Origin: DAOMFM01 sp035429825
GTDB taxonomy: Bacteria; Acidobacteriota; Blastocatellia; UBA7656; JADIYM01
Assembly (NCBI GenBank): GCA_044224215.1
Contig: JBGAKX010000165.1
Coordinates: 1 to 8,956, forward strand
DNA: 8,956 nt
Reading direction: 5' to 3'
The position numbers and the translations under genes are program-made. This document shows, one piece after another, positions 1 through 6,022 of this stretch. The stretch's first letter is position 1. Each line of letters starts with the position of its first letter. The notes below the pieces were generated by a model. The model made no database searches. It was not told the origin of the DNA and saw nothing but the letters and a program-made list of their open reading frames with translations.

Positions 1-1
1 G

Positions 2-250
2 ACCGAGCGCGACGGGACGTTCGAGCTCAAGAACATCGCGCCAGGCGCGTACCGCGCCATCGCGGTGGCCGATCCGCCCGCCAGGGACGACGACCCGCCG
101 CACCGGCCTGCCGGGTGGGATTCGGCGACACGGGCAGCGATCCGCAAGGCCGCCGCCGCGTTGCCGGAGATCACGCTCGCGCCGTGCGCAGTGCAGAAGG
201 ACCTGGCCCTGCGTCTCAGCGTCTCTGCGCCTTTGCGTGCGGGCCGGTAG
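2..250 (+). CDS. C-terminal part of a carboxypeptidase-regulatory-like domain protein (5' end outside window)
   Basis: The reading frame is open from base 2, so the gene begins left of the window; the GTG at 65 is internal. The first visible residues (DGTFELKNIAPGAYRAIAV) match the last strands of a carboxypeptidase-regulatory/CnaB-like beta-sandwich, in which DG-F-L-NI-PG-Y- is the family signature. A variable linker follows, then ITLAPCAVQKDLALRL, which resembles the usual terminal strand of such proteins. These domains are usually tandem, in large exported or TonB-linked proteins. The final residues (SVSAPLRAGR) are encoded by a short periodic repeat at 209-240, so the natural end was probably near DLALRL and the repeat supplied a new tail and stop (TAG 248-250). 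The domain call is fairly secure; the identity of the full protein cannot be known from here. Confidence 0.7.
   Translation, partial: TERDGTFELKNIAPGAYRAIAVADPPARDDDPPHRPAGWDSATRAAIRKAAAALPEITLAPCAVQKDLALRLSVSAPLRAGR
209..240 (+). repeat. Short dispersed repeat, four degenerate 8-base units, overlapping the end of a gene
   Basis: Four consecutive 8-mers are visible: CTGCGTCT, CAGCGTCT, CTGCGCCT and TTGCGTGC (209-216, 217-224, 225-232, 233-240). From memory, sequence of this kind (on the other strand CACGCAAAGGCGCAGAGACG) recurs between genes of several environmental phyla and often creates spurious ORFs. Here it lies in frame with the upstream gene and encodes its last residues. Its left edge cannot be separated from the gene's own codons. 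Function is unknown. Confidence 0.55.
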
Positions 251-271
251 CGCCACGCGCAACCAACCCGG

Positions 272-277
272 TATAGT
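272..277 (+). promoter_or_regulatory. Possible -10 element for the rhodanese-cytochrome operon
   Basis: TATAGT at 272-277 is the best -10-like hexamer in the 251-332 gap and would start transcription near 284, leaving a leader of about 50 bases. No convincing -35 is visible, and GC-rich genomes often use other sigma factors. The gap holds no other clear signal. Confidence 0.2.
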
Positions 278-332
278 TCTCGTGCCCGGGGCGCGACCCG
301 ACGGGCGGATCTAAACCAGGAACGATGTGCAC

Positions 333-740
333 ATGCGTCTGAATGCCGTACTCCTCTCGATCGTCTGTCTGATCTCGGCCGCCACGGCCGGCCTCGCCGG
401 CGACCCGCCGTTCGACCCCTCCGTCGCGCGCGGAATGACTGCCGGCGAGCTCAAGGGCATGCTCGACCACGGCAAGAAGGTCCTCATCGTCGACGGCCGC
501 GACGACCTCGCGGGCGAGATCATCAAGGGCGCGGTTCAGGTCACCGAAGAGCACCTCGTCATCTGGAGCGACACCGCGCCGAAAGACATTCCGATCGTGT
601 TCTACTGCACCTGCGACGACGACGGCATCGGCATCGCAAACGTCATGGCCATGCAGAATCTCGGGTTCAAGAACACCTTCTACCTGAAGGGCGGTCTCGA
701 CGCGGCGCGCGCGGCGGGCATCCCCGTCGTTGCGCCGTAG
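333..740 (+). CDS. Exported rhodanese-like sulfurtransferase
   Basis: A 135-residue protein with an N-terminal signal peptide (residues 1 to about 23, ending TAGLAG) and a single rhodanese domain. The domain shows the VLIVDGRDD strand (51-58), the active-site segment VFYCTCDDDG with Cys92 and Cys94 (89-98), and the closing FYLKGGLDAARAAGIPVV (116-133), equivalent to the G-W/L-W-AG-P ending of the family. Rhodaneses carry sulfane sulfur on the loop cysteine. The CTC-type loop differs from the classical C-x4-R loop but recurs in exported family members. The start is ATG 333, about 10 bases after AGGAA (318-322); GTG 327 in the same frame is possible but sits only 4 bases from that motif. The next gene starts 36 bases downstream on the same strand, so the two are probably co-transcribed. 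The rhodanese fold is well supported; the sulfur donor and acceptor are unknown. Confidence 0.85.
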   Translation: MRLNAVLLSIVCLISAATAGLAGDPPFDPSVARGMTAGELKGMLDHGKKVLIVDGRDDLAGEIIKGAVQVTEEHLVIWSDTAPKDIPIVFYCTCDDDGIGIANVMAMQNLGFKNTFYLKGGLDAARAAGIPVVAP

Positions 741-776
741 CGGCAACCGAGGCCTTCCGGGCTTCCGAGGCGGCAG

Positions 777-2318
777 ATGATTCGGCAGAGACGACTGAGC
801 GCGGCATTCGTTGTGGCGCTCGTGTGCGCGGCTCTGGTCCTCTCGAGCACGTTCGCAGGGAGCGCACCCCCGCTCGAAGACGCCGCAGGCCCCGTCCGCT
901 CTGTCGCCGAGATGGTGGGCCCGACCGACGGCTATTCGCTCGTCATCCAGTCGAGCGGCGACCTGATGGGAAGCCTCGAAACGTGCGGCTGCCCAAAGCG
1001 GCCGATGGGCGGATATGCGTGGCGCACCGGGTACACGTCGATGCTCAGGTCCGCGACGGCCGGTCGCGTCCCGATTGTCGAAGTGGACGCAGGCCGCGCG
1101 TTTGCCGACGAGATCGTCGACAACCGGATGCCCGACGACGTGCGGATCAAGAACGAGTGGATCCTGAGGTCGTTCGGCATGATCGACATTGCGGCGATCA
1201 ACGTCGCGCACGCGGATCTCGTGTATCTGTCTTCGCTCCTGCGACAGGGCGACCTGAAGGCGAACACCAGGCGATTCCCGGCGCTGGCCGCGCTGGTGTC
1301 GGCAAACGTGCACGCGGTGCGGCGCGACCTGGCGCAGCTTAAGCCCTACGTGGTGAAGACGGTGCCGGCAGGACAGCGAGGCGGCCGGCCGATACGGGTC
1401 GCGTTCATCGGCGTGACCGAGAAGGCGCCGAAGTCGCTGGAAGACCGGGTGAACCACGGCACGACCGGCTATGGGATCTCGGACCCGGTCGAGGCGGTGC
1501 AGACGGTGCTCCCCGAGGCGCGCGCAAAGAGCGATCTCGTCGTCGTGTTGGCGTACGTCGATCGTGACACCGCGGCAAGGATCGGCGCGATCGTTCCGTC
1601 ACCGGACGTCGTCGTCGCGGCGCACCAGTATCCGCTCTTCAACAGGACGGACACGAGCGGAACGGCGACGGTCGCGTACGTCTCGACGCAGACGAAGTGG
1701 CTTGCGGAACTGCGGTTTGACCGGCCGCCGGGCGCGCCAAAGCCGGGCCGTCCGGCGCTCGTGGCGCATCGCGACGTGCCGCTCGACGCGCAGACGCCGT
1801 CGGACCCGGACGCCGACGCTCTGGTAAACGCAGCCCGTGCTGAGTTTACGGCCATCCAGCAGGAGGCGATCGCACGCGAGGCGACCGGCGGCGCGGCGGT
1901 TACGCTCGAGACTGCGCGCGCGGCGCTGGCCGAGAAGTCGGACTTTGCGGGCTCCGAGGCGTGCGCGACGTGCCACCAGTACCAGTACGAGGTGTGGAAG
2001 GGAAGCCAGCACGCGCACGCGTTCCGCACGCTCGAACGCAAGAACCGGCACCTGGATGCGGCGTGCACGGTGTGTCACGTGGTGCGGCAGGGCGAGCCGG
2101 GCGGGTTCTTGAACACGCGGTTGACGCCGCGGTTGCAGGACGTGCAGTGCGAGGCGTGTCACGGGCCGGGCAAGCAGCATGTGGCGGCGCCGAAGGGCGG
2201 CGAGTACGGTCGGGTGGCGGTGCCGGCGGGGTGCGTGAAGTGCCACACGCTCGAGAACGATCCGGATTTCGAGTTCGCGAGTTACTGGAAGAAGATCCGG
2301 CACGACCAGGAAGAGTAG
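777..2318 (+). CDS. Exported UshA-like domain fused to tetrahaem cytochrome c554-type domain
   Basis: A 513-residue exported protein with a signal peptide at about 1-28. Residues about 50-340 resemble the 5'-nucleotidase/UshA/SoxB metallophosphatase fold. By eye, the usual ND-HG motif reads GDLMG (61-65), the GNH motif reads INVAHAD (141-147), and the GGH-H motif reads AAHQY (281-285, His283), so most metal ligands are missing. Just after the first motif is ETCGCP, with Cys70 and Cys72 followed by a GG; this pair recalls the UshA-like (seleno)protein group. Residues about 390-513 form a cytochrome c554/c'-type domain with four haem sites: CATCH (396-400), CTVCH (430-434), CEACH (458-462) and CVKCH (486-490), plus a His-rich GSQHAHAF segment likely to supply distal ligands. 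The start is ATG 777 with GAGG at 767-770. Haem-binding electron transfer in the periplasm is secure. An active phosphatase is unlikely. A sulfur-related role is inferred from the adjacent rhodanese and the SoxB relationship. Confidence 0.88.
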   Translation: MIRQRRLSAAFVVALVCAALVLSSTFAGSAPPLEDAAGPVRSVAEMVGPTDGYSLVIQSSGDLMGSLETCGCPKRPMGGYAWRTGYTSMLRSATAGRVPIVEVDAGRAFADEIVDNRMPDDVRIKNEWILRSFGMIDIAAINVAHADLVYLSSLLRQGDLKANTRRFPALAALVSANVHAVRRDLAQLKPYVVKTVPAGQRGGRPIRVAFIGVTEKAPKSLEDRVNHGTTGYGISDPVEAVQTVLPEARAKSDLVVVLAYVDRDTAARIGAIVPSPDVVVAAHQYPLFNRTDTSGTATVAYVSTQTKWLAELRFDRPPGAPKPGRPALVAHRDVPLDAQTPSDPDADALVNAARAEFTAIQQEAIAREATGGAAVTLETARAALAEKSDFAGSEACATCHQYQYEVWKGSQHAHAFRTLERKNRHLDAACTVCHVVRQGEPGGFLNTRLTPRLQDVQCEACHGPGKQHVAAPKGGEYGRVAVPAGCVKCHTLENDPDFEFASYWKKIRHDQEE

Positions 2319-2352
2319 CCGCAGATTTACGCAAATCTGCGCAGATCTGCGG
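2319..2352 (+). repeat. GCAGATCTGC-type dispersed repeat, copy 1 (between convergent genes)
   Basis: A 34-base element starting on the base after the cytochrome stop (TAG 2316-2318). It reads CC, then GCAGATTTAC, GCAAATCTGC and GCAGATCTGC, then GG: three tandem 10-base near-palindromes, the third a perfect one. It can fold as one long imperfect hairpin (first 10 bases with last 10) or as GCAGATTT (2321-2328) with AAATCTGC (2333-2340). It matches the copy at 8303-8336 at 31 of 34 positions. No T-run follows, so a classical terminator is not evident, though it lies in the terminator position between convergent genes. Confidence 0.8.
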
Positions 2353-2355
2353 CAC

Positions 2356-2439
2356 GAATTCATCCGCCCAAAGCGAGCGCAGGAAAGCGAGCAGGGCGTC
2401 CATTCGTTCGCGGTTGAGGTCGTTGAGCGCGAGTACGGT
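2356..2439 (-). pseudogene. Coding-like tail in frame behind the TGA stop of the zinc-ribbon gene
   Basis: Directly after TGA (2442-2440) the same minus-strand frame stays open and reads like real protein for 28 codons, including LNRERMDALLAFLRSLW, an amphipathic helix. About three quarters of third positions are G or C. It ends three bases before the repeat at 2319-2352. Two readings fit. It could be the original C-terminus of the membrane protein, cut off by a TGG-to-TGA change. Alternatively it is an orphan C-terminal helix of a c-type cytochrome, where -EEMDALVAFLRSL- endings are common. No separate start or RBS is seen, so it is probably not expressed alone. Confidence 0.35.
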
Positions 2440-3450
2440 TCATGTTCCGAGCACCACCGCCGCCGCGAGCGCCGCGTACATGATGGCGACGGCTGCAGGC
2501 ACCGCAAAATTCACGGCGTCGAACGCGTTGTCGTACCAGCCGCGTGTTCCGTCCGGCCGTGCGGCATCCTCGCCGCCGGATCCGGCGGCAACCACGGAAG
2601 CGAGCTCTTCGACCGTGACCGGCGGCAGCAGCGCCTCGCGCACGTACCAGAAGACGCAGACCCCGAGCACCCAGACGTCGAGCGAGATCGCAAGCGACCA
2701 CCAGCTCGACTGCAATGCTCTTCCGGCAAACGACCAGACGAGCGGCAGGACCAACAGCCCCGCGATGACGGCCATCCGTCCGCGCGTCTGCAGTTCGACG
2801 AAAGCCGCGCGGTCCGCGATCGCCTGCATTGCGTCGGCGAGCGACGTTCGCGCAAGACCGACGACGCCTGAGAAGTGCTCGCGGCGCGAAGCGTCGAGCG
2901 CGACGATGCTCTCGACGCCGCAGTAGAGACACCGCGCGACGACGTCGTCGGGCCGGACGTCGAGCGGCGCGCCGCACTGTCGGCACTGGTCGGGCGCGCC
3001 TGGCTCGGCGGCACGGCGCGCCGCAAATGCTCGTGCGACGACCGCCGCGCCGCTCACGAGCAGATTCCGAAGGCCCGTTCGCGTCGCGACGAAGACGAGC
3101 GGCACGAGCGGGAGCCACACGCCGAAACCGACCTGGCGCGGAAGGTCCAGACGTGTGGCAGGCCGCAGAAGGGCAAGCGCAAGCGCCGCGCCAATCCCTC
3201 CGGCAATGAGGCCGAACGCCAGCACCGCCGGACCGAGCGCCAGCCACCGGGGGATGCGGATGCGGTCGAGGCGAGCCCATTCGGCGGCTGCCTCACGTGT
3301 GGCCGTGTCGAGGTTGCGCGCCGCGTCGAGCGCAGCGCGGTGGGCAGGCGGGACCGGGTTCGTGGCACCACAGTAGGCGCAGACGACCGACCCGGCGTCG
3401 GCGACGGCGAGGGGGGCGTTACAGGAGTGGCAGACGAAGGGCTCGAGCAT
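2440..3450 (-). CDS. Membrane protein with two zinc ribbons, function unknown
   Basis: A 336-residue protein. An N-terminal zinc ribbon has CHSC (Cys7, Cys10) and CAYC (Cys24, Cys27); a second ribbon has CRQC (Cys156, Cys159) and CLYC (Cys174, Cys177). Hydrophobic segments at about 69-95, 107-123, 226-242, 250-270 and 314-334 predict four or five membrane helices, with a possible further one at 125-142. Both ribbons have the short C-x2-C spacing of rubredoxin-knuckle ribbons; they would bind zinc and probably a partner protein. The start is the ATG at 3450 because residues preceding the first ribbon in longer versions (TTG 3516) are Arg/Pro-rich and unlike protein. No clear Shine-Dalgarno precedes it. 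It is the last gene of a minus-strand series but lies about 300 bases beyond the tRNA, so it may have its own promoter. I do not recognise a named family. Confidence 0.75.
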   Translation of the reverse strand: MLEPFVCHSCNAPLAVADAGSVVCAYCGATNPVPPAHRAALDAARNLDTATREAAAEWARLDRIRIPRWLALGPAVLAFGLIAGGIGAALALALLRPATRLDLPRQVGFGVWLPLVPLVFVATRTGLRNLLVSGAAVVARAFAARRAAEPGAPDQCRQCGAPLDVRPDDVVARCLYCGVESIVALDASRREHFSGVVGLARTSLADAMQAIADRAAFVELQTRGRMAVIAGLLVLPLVWSFAGRALQSSWWSLAISLDVWVLGVCVFWYVREALLPPVTVEELASVVAAGSGGEDAARPDGTRGWYDNAFDAVNFAVPAAVAIMYAALAAAVVLGT

Positions 3451-3717
3451 GGCGCGGGGGAATACGGTGCCGACGCCGGTGTACCGGTGCCGATGACGCA
3501 CCGGAACGGACAACAACGAAACGGAGCTGATCGCGGTAGCGTTCAGGCCCCAACATCCAACACAAACCCAGCCAGGTCAACAACCGGTCCGTCAATTCTG
3601 CACCACGCCGCGCTTATCCGGGGCGAAGACTGCTCCGGCTTCCGCTCACTGAGACAAGGTTGTTCCCAAATCACCCCTAATGACCTTCCGTTGCATTGTC
3701 GATGACACTCTTGGTGA
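3451..3717 (-). other. Non-coding stretch of lower GC upstream of the zinc-ribbon gene
   Basis: Together with the tRNA this is the longest gap between protein genes. GC is about 55 percent by hand count over 3541-3720, well below the neighbouring genes. No frame reads like protein. The minus strand contains short repeat-like phrases, such as TGTTGGATGTTGGGG near 3550-3564, that look like debris of dispersed repeats. It presumably carries the promoter of the zinc-ribbon gene, but I cannot point to one. Confidence 0.4.
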
Positions 3718-3737
3718 AAATCTGCGTTGATCTGCGG
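3718..3737 (-). repeat. GCAGATCTGC-type dispersed repeat, partial copy behind the tRNA
   Basis: On the plus strand, AAATCTGC, GTTGATCTGC and GG match the last two units of the copies at 2319-2352 and 8303-8336; the first unit is missing. Read on the minus strand it begins CCGCAGATCAACGCAGAT, 12 bases beyond the 3' end of the tRNA. It therefore has the same gene-then-repeat arrangement and orientation as the other two copies. Confidence 0.65.
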
Positions 3738-3749
3738 CGAGTTTTCTGA

Positions 3750-3842
3750 AGACCGGCTTCGGAGTCGAACCGAACAAGGCTCCCTCTCGGACGCCTTCAA
3801 CGGGTTTGCAGCCCGCGGGGAGCCCGGCTCCCTCGACCGGCC
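3750..3842 (-). tRNA. tRNA with cysteine anticodon GCA and selenocysteine-tRNA-like architecture
   Basis: The minus strand folds by hand into a cloverleaf of 93 nt. Acceptor: GGCCGGT (3842-3836) with GCCGGTC (3757-3751), seven pairs, two of them G.U. D arm: GGGAG/CTCCC (3832-3828, 3822-3818) with loop CCGGG, or six pairs with a 3-base loop. Anticodon stem: GCGGG (3816-3812) with CCCGT (3804-3800), loop CTGCAAA, anticodon GCA (3809-3807). Variable arm: AAGGC (3797-3793) with GCCTT (3780-3776), continued by UCC/GGG around a GAGA tetraloop. T arm: TTCGG/CCGAA (3774-3770, 3762-3758) with loop TTCGACT. The discriminator is U (3750) and CCA is not encoded. U73 and GCA are CysRS identity elements, but normal tRNA-Cys has a short variable loop and a 3-4 bp D stem with a large loop. 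U8 and A14 are absent, as in tRNA-Sec. An extra A3843-T3750 pair would give an 8/5 branch as in tRNA-Sec, still with U as discriminator. Confidence 0.75.
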
Positions 3843-3847
3843 TGAAC

Positions 3848-4180
3848 TCACATCCCGGCAGGCCTCGACGGGCGGCACTCCGGACACGGGCAGAACTGCC
3901 TCAGCCGCTGCCACGAATAGATCCCGTCGGCGTGCGTATCCGTGAACACGAACCGCACCGCGTACCCGCCGACGTGCTCGGCCTCGACGACATCCGTCGT
4001 TTCCGGAATCGAGCCCGGCTCGATCCGCGTCCTGCCCGTCCACTCGTCCACGCACTGCGCACACCCGCAGAACTCCCGCAGATAGCTCGTCGGATAGACG
4101 CTCACGTGCCCGTCCTCCCAGGTGACGGTGATCTCGCGCGGCGACGTCCGGGCAATCTCGGTCGGCTGAAGTATCGCCAT
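3848..4180 (-). CDS. DUF971 (GBBH-like N-terminal domain) protein
   Basis: A 110-residue protein covering one DUF971 domain. The family signature is visible: ITVTWEDGHVSVYP (17-30), YLREFCGCAQCVDEWTG (33-49), then a GGYAVRFVFTD strand and DGIYSWQRLRQF near the end. DUF971 occurs alone, fused to Mrp/ApbC-type Fe-S carriers, and as the N-terminal domain of gamma-butyrobetaine hydroxylase; its biochemical role is unsettled. This member has two cysteine clusters, CGCAQC (38-43) and CPCPEC (97-102), the second at the very C-terminus, which suggests metal binding. The start is the ATG at 4180, two bases after the SBBP stop (TAG 4185-4183), so translation is probably coupled. Longer versions would overlap the SBBP gene and read as Arg-rich non-protein. 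The stop (TGA 3850-3848) is five bases before the tRNA. Confidence 0.88.
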   Translation of the reverse strand: MAILQPTEIARTSPREITVTWEDGHVSVYPTSYLREFCGCAQCVDEWTGRTRIEPGSIPETTDVVEAEHVGGYAVRFVFTDTHADGIYSWQRLRQFCPCPECRPSRPAGM

Positions 4181-4182
4181 CG

Positions 4183-5937
4183 CTATCTCGTGAACGTCGC
4201 CGTCGCCGTGCCGCCGTCGGGATTCACGAGGCGAATCGACACGGGCATTCCCTTCGGGAATCGCGCCTTGAGCGACTTGCCGCCGCCGATCGACGCGTGC
4301 GTCGCTTCGACGACCGCCGTCGGCCACGGCGTCGTGTCCGCCCCGATGTACACCGCAGCCGCGGCGTCAAAGGCTGTCCCCCGCACATCCAGCCGGAACG
4401 GCCGTTTCAACGCCGTCACCGAATCGATTTGCGGCATCGACGGATTGACCGAATCGTCGCCAATTCTTGCAACGAAACCGTTTGCCGAACTCCCCACCAC
4501 GCACGGACACGCCTGGCCGAATGCGCCTGCCGTCGTCGGGAAGTTCGAAGAGAACGTCGAGCCCGCCACGACAAAACCCGAACCGACCGCCGCCACCGTC
4601 CTCACCGTGTCGACGCTGCTCCCGCCAAGGAACGTCGACTCCACCGGGGCGCCGGCGTACACCGTCAGAAACACGTCCGAGAAGTACCCCGGCGCCGCGC
4701 ACCCGCCGCAGGCAGCCTGAAGCGGCGCAACGAGCGGGAAATCGGCCGATTCCGTCACGCCGGTCACCGCCGTTCCGCCCGCGCCGACCGCGACGCCAAA
4801 CCCGTCGTCCTCGCCAGTGCCGCCGAGGTACGTCGCATACGTCAGCGTCGAGCCCGTCGGCGAAATCGTCGCGAGAAACGCGTCCGTACCGCCAGCGTTC
4901 GCCGCCTGCGAAGGCGCGACCGTCGGAAAGTCCGTCGAGGTCGTCGAACCCGCCACGTGCATCGTCCCGTCCGCAGAGACCGCCACGGCGCGCGCGATGT
5001 CGCGCCCGGTCCCTCCAAGGTATGTCGAGAAGACCAGTTCGACCGCCGAGTTCACCTTGGTGATGAACGCGTCGAGATTGCCGACCGGGTCCGGCCCGCC
5101 CGCATTGTTCGGTTGAAACGCGTCCTTGACCCCAAAATCGAGCGAGTACGTGCTGCCGACCACCACGACGCCGCCCTGCGCGTCCACGGCGATGCCGTAC
5201 CCCGATTCGCCCTTGTTCCCGCCGATATACGACGAAAAGACGCACGCCGACCCGTCGGCATTGAGCTTGGTCACGAACGCCTGCGACCCGCCCTGCTTGT
5301 GCCCGTTGAACGCATTGACCCGCGGGAATCCGAACGACTCCGTCAGACCCGTGATGCATGCCTGGCCCTGGGCGTCGACGGCGATCCCCTCCGGGTAATC
5401 GTCGTGTTCGCCGCCAAGATAGGTCGAGTACTCGAACGCGCCGCCCGACGGCGAGATCTTCGTCACGAATCCGTCGATGCAGTCCGTTCCCTGGCACACC
5501 GGGAACCGGCCGTTGTCCGGATCGAGCGCGTTCGGCGAGACGGGGAAGTTGAGCGAGGTCGTCGTCCCCGTCACGTACGCGGCACCGGACGCGTCGACTG
5601 CGATCCCGATCGCCGCATCGTCAAGCGCGCCGCCGAGATACGTCGCGTACAGCAACGTGTGCGCGTCCGCCGAGAGCTTCATCACAAAGACGTCGGTTCC
5701 GCCCGCAAGCGCCGGCTGCGCGGCATTCAGCACCGGAAGGTCGACCGCGCTCGTCGTTCCGACGACATAGACGTTTCCGGACTGATCGACGGCGACGCCT
5801 TCCACCGAATCGGGCGACAGCGTGCCGACGTACGACGAGAACTGCAGCCGCGACTCGGCGCGGACAACCGCCGGCGCCACCCCCACGAGCATCAACGCGA
5901 CTCCCAAAGCCACAACCCTGTTCGATACCACGGACAT
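4183..5937 (-). CDS. Exported SBBP-repeat seven-bladed beta-propeller with C-terminal IPT/TIG-like domain
   Basis: A 584-residue protein with a clear signal peptide (cleavage expected after VVRA, residue 27). Seven repeats of about 65 residues follow. Each has the SBBP pattern: a YATYLGG-like start, D---GIAVDA-G--YV-G-T, S--FP, then GG-DAFV-K. This is the number expected for a closed propeller. From about residue 500 an Ig-like strand-rich tail (QIDSVTAL... to VRLVNPDGG-TATATF) resembles an IPT/TIG domain. SBBP proteins are secreted or surface proteins of large, multicellular or soil-living bacteria; ligand and role are unknown. The start is ATG 5937 with an AGAGGG motif a few bases upstream. 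The gene is divergent from the kinase and leads a likely transcript with the DUF971 gene and the tRNA. The fold is confident, the function is not. Confidence 0.9.
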   Translation of the reverse strand: MSVVSNRVVALGVALMLVGVAPAVVRAESRLQFSSYVGTLSPDSVEGVAVDQSGNVYVVGTTSAVDLPVLNAAQPALAGGTDVFVMKLSADAHTLLYATYLGGALDDAAIGIAVDASGAAYVTGTTTSLNFPVSPNALDPDNGRFPVCQGTDCIDGFVTKISPSGGAFEYSTYLGGEHDDYPEGIAVDAQGQACITGLTESFGFPRVNAFNGHKQGGSQAFVTKLNADGSACVFSSYIGGNKGESGYGIAVDAQGGVVVVGSTYSLDFGVKDAFQPNNAGGPDPVGNLDAFITKVNSAVELVFSTYLGGTGRDIARAVAVSADGTMHVAGSTTSTDFPTVAPSQAANAGGTDAFLATISPTGSTLTYATYLGGTGEDDGFGVAVGAGGTAVTGVTESADFPLVAPLQAACGGCAAPGYFSDVFLTVYAGAPVESTFLGGSSVDTVRTVAAVGSGFVVAGSTFSSNFPTTAGAFGQACPCVVGSSANGFVARIGDDSVNPSMPQIDSVTALKRPFRLDVRGTAFDAAAAVYIGADTTPWPTAVVEATHASIGGGKSLKARFPKGMPVSIRLVNPDGGTATATFTR

Positions 5938-6022
5938 GAACCCTCTTTATACCACCCCACATCTAGACCGTGCCCGGCATTCGTAGTACATGCCTTACGC
6001 TCCCAATGCGAGGATGACTGGA
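5938..6022. promoter_or_regulatory. Divergent intergenic region between SBBP and kinase genes
   Basis: These 85 bases must hold promoters for both divergent genes if the kinase starts at 6023. On the minus strand TATAAA (5951-5946) lies directly in front of AGAGGG and ATG, too close to serve as -10 for a leadered message. On the plus strand GCGAGGA (6008-6014) is a good ribosome binding site for ATG 6023. No operator-like palindrome stands out. Confidence 0.4.

Noticed and set aside
216..1457. Minus-strand open frame of 413 codons
   Set aside because: Arg/His-rich composition with no recognisable motif; it lies antisense to the rhodanese and the cytochrome fusion.
2319..2352. Classical rho-independent terminator at the first repeat copy
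   Set aside because: The hairpin is good but no T-run follows on either strand, and the same element occurs elsewhere, so it is listed as a repeat.
2440..2442. TGA read as selenocysteine or tryptophan in this genome
   Set aside because: The tRNA in this window has anticodon GCA and cannot read UGA; a second gene (DUF971) also ends in TGA without a protein-like extension. A nonsense change or gene remnant is simpler.
2368..2454. Small minus-strand ORF starting at the ATGA overlap with the zinc-ribbon stop
   Set aside because: Its product is Arg/Pro-rich and unlike protein; the protein-like text is in the other frame.
3750..3842. Reading the tRNA as an ordinary tRNA-Ser or tRNA-Leu because of its long variable arm
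   Set aside because: The loop CTGCAAA gives GCA, a cysteine anticodon, and the D arm is a 5-6 bp stem with a very small loop; Ser and Leu tRNAs have a short D stem with a large loop.
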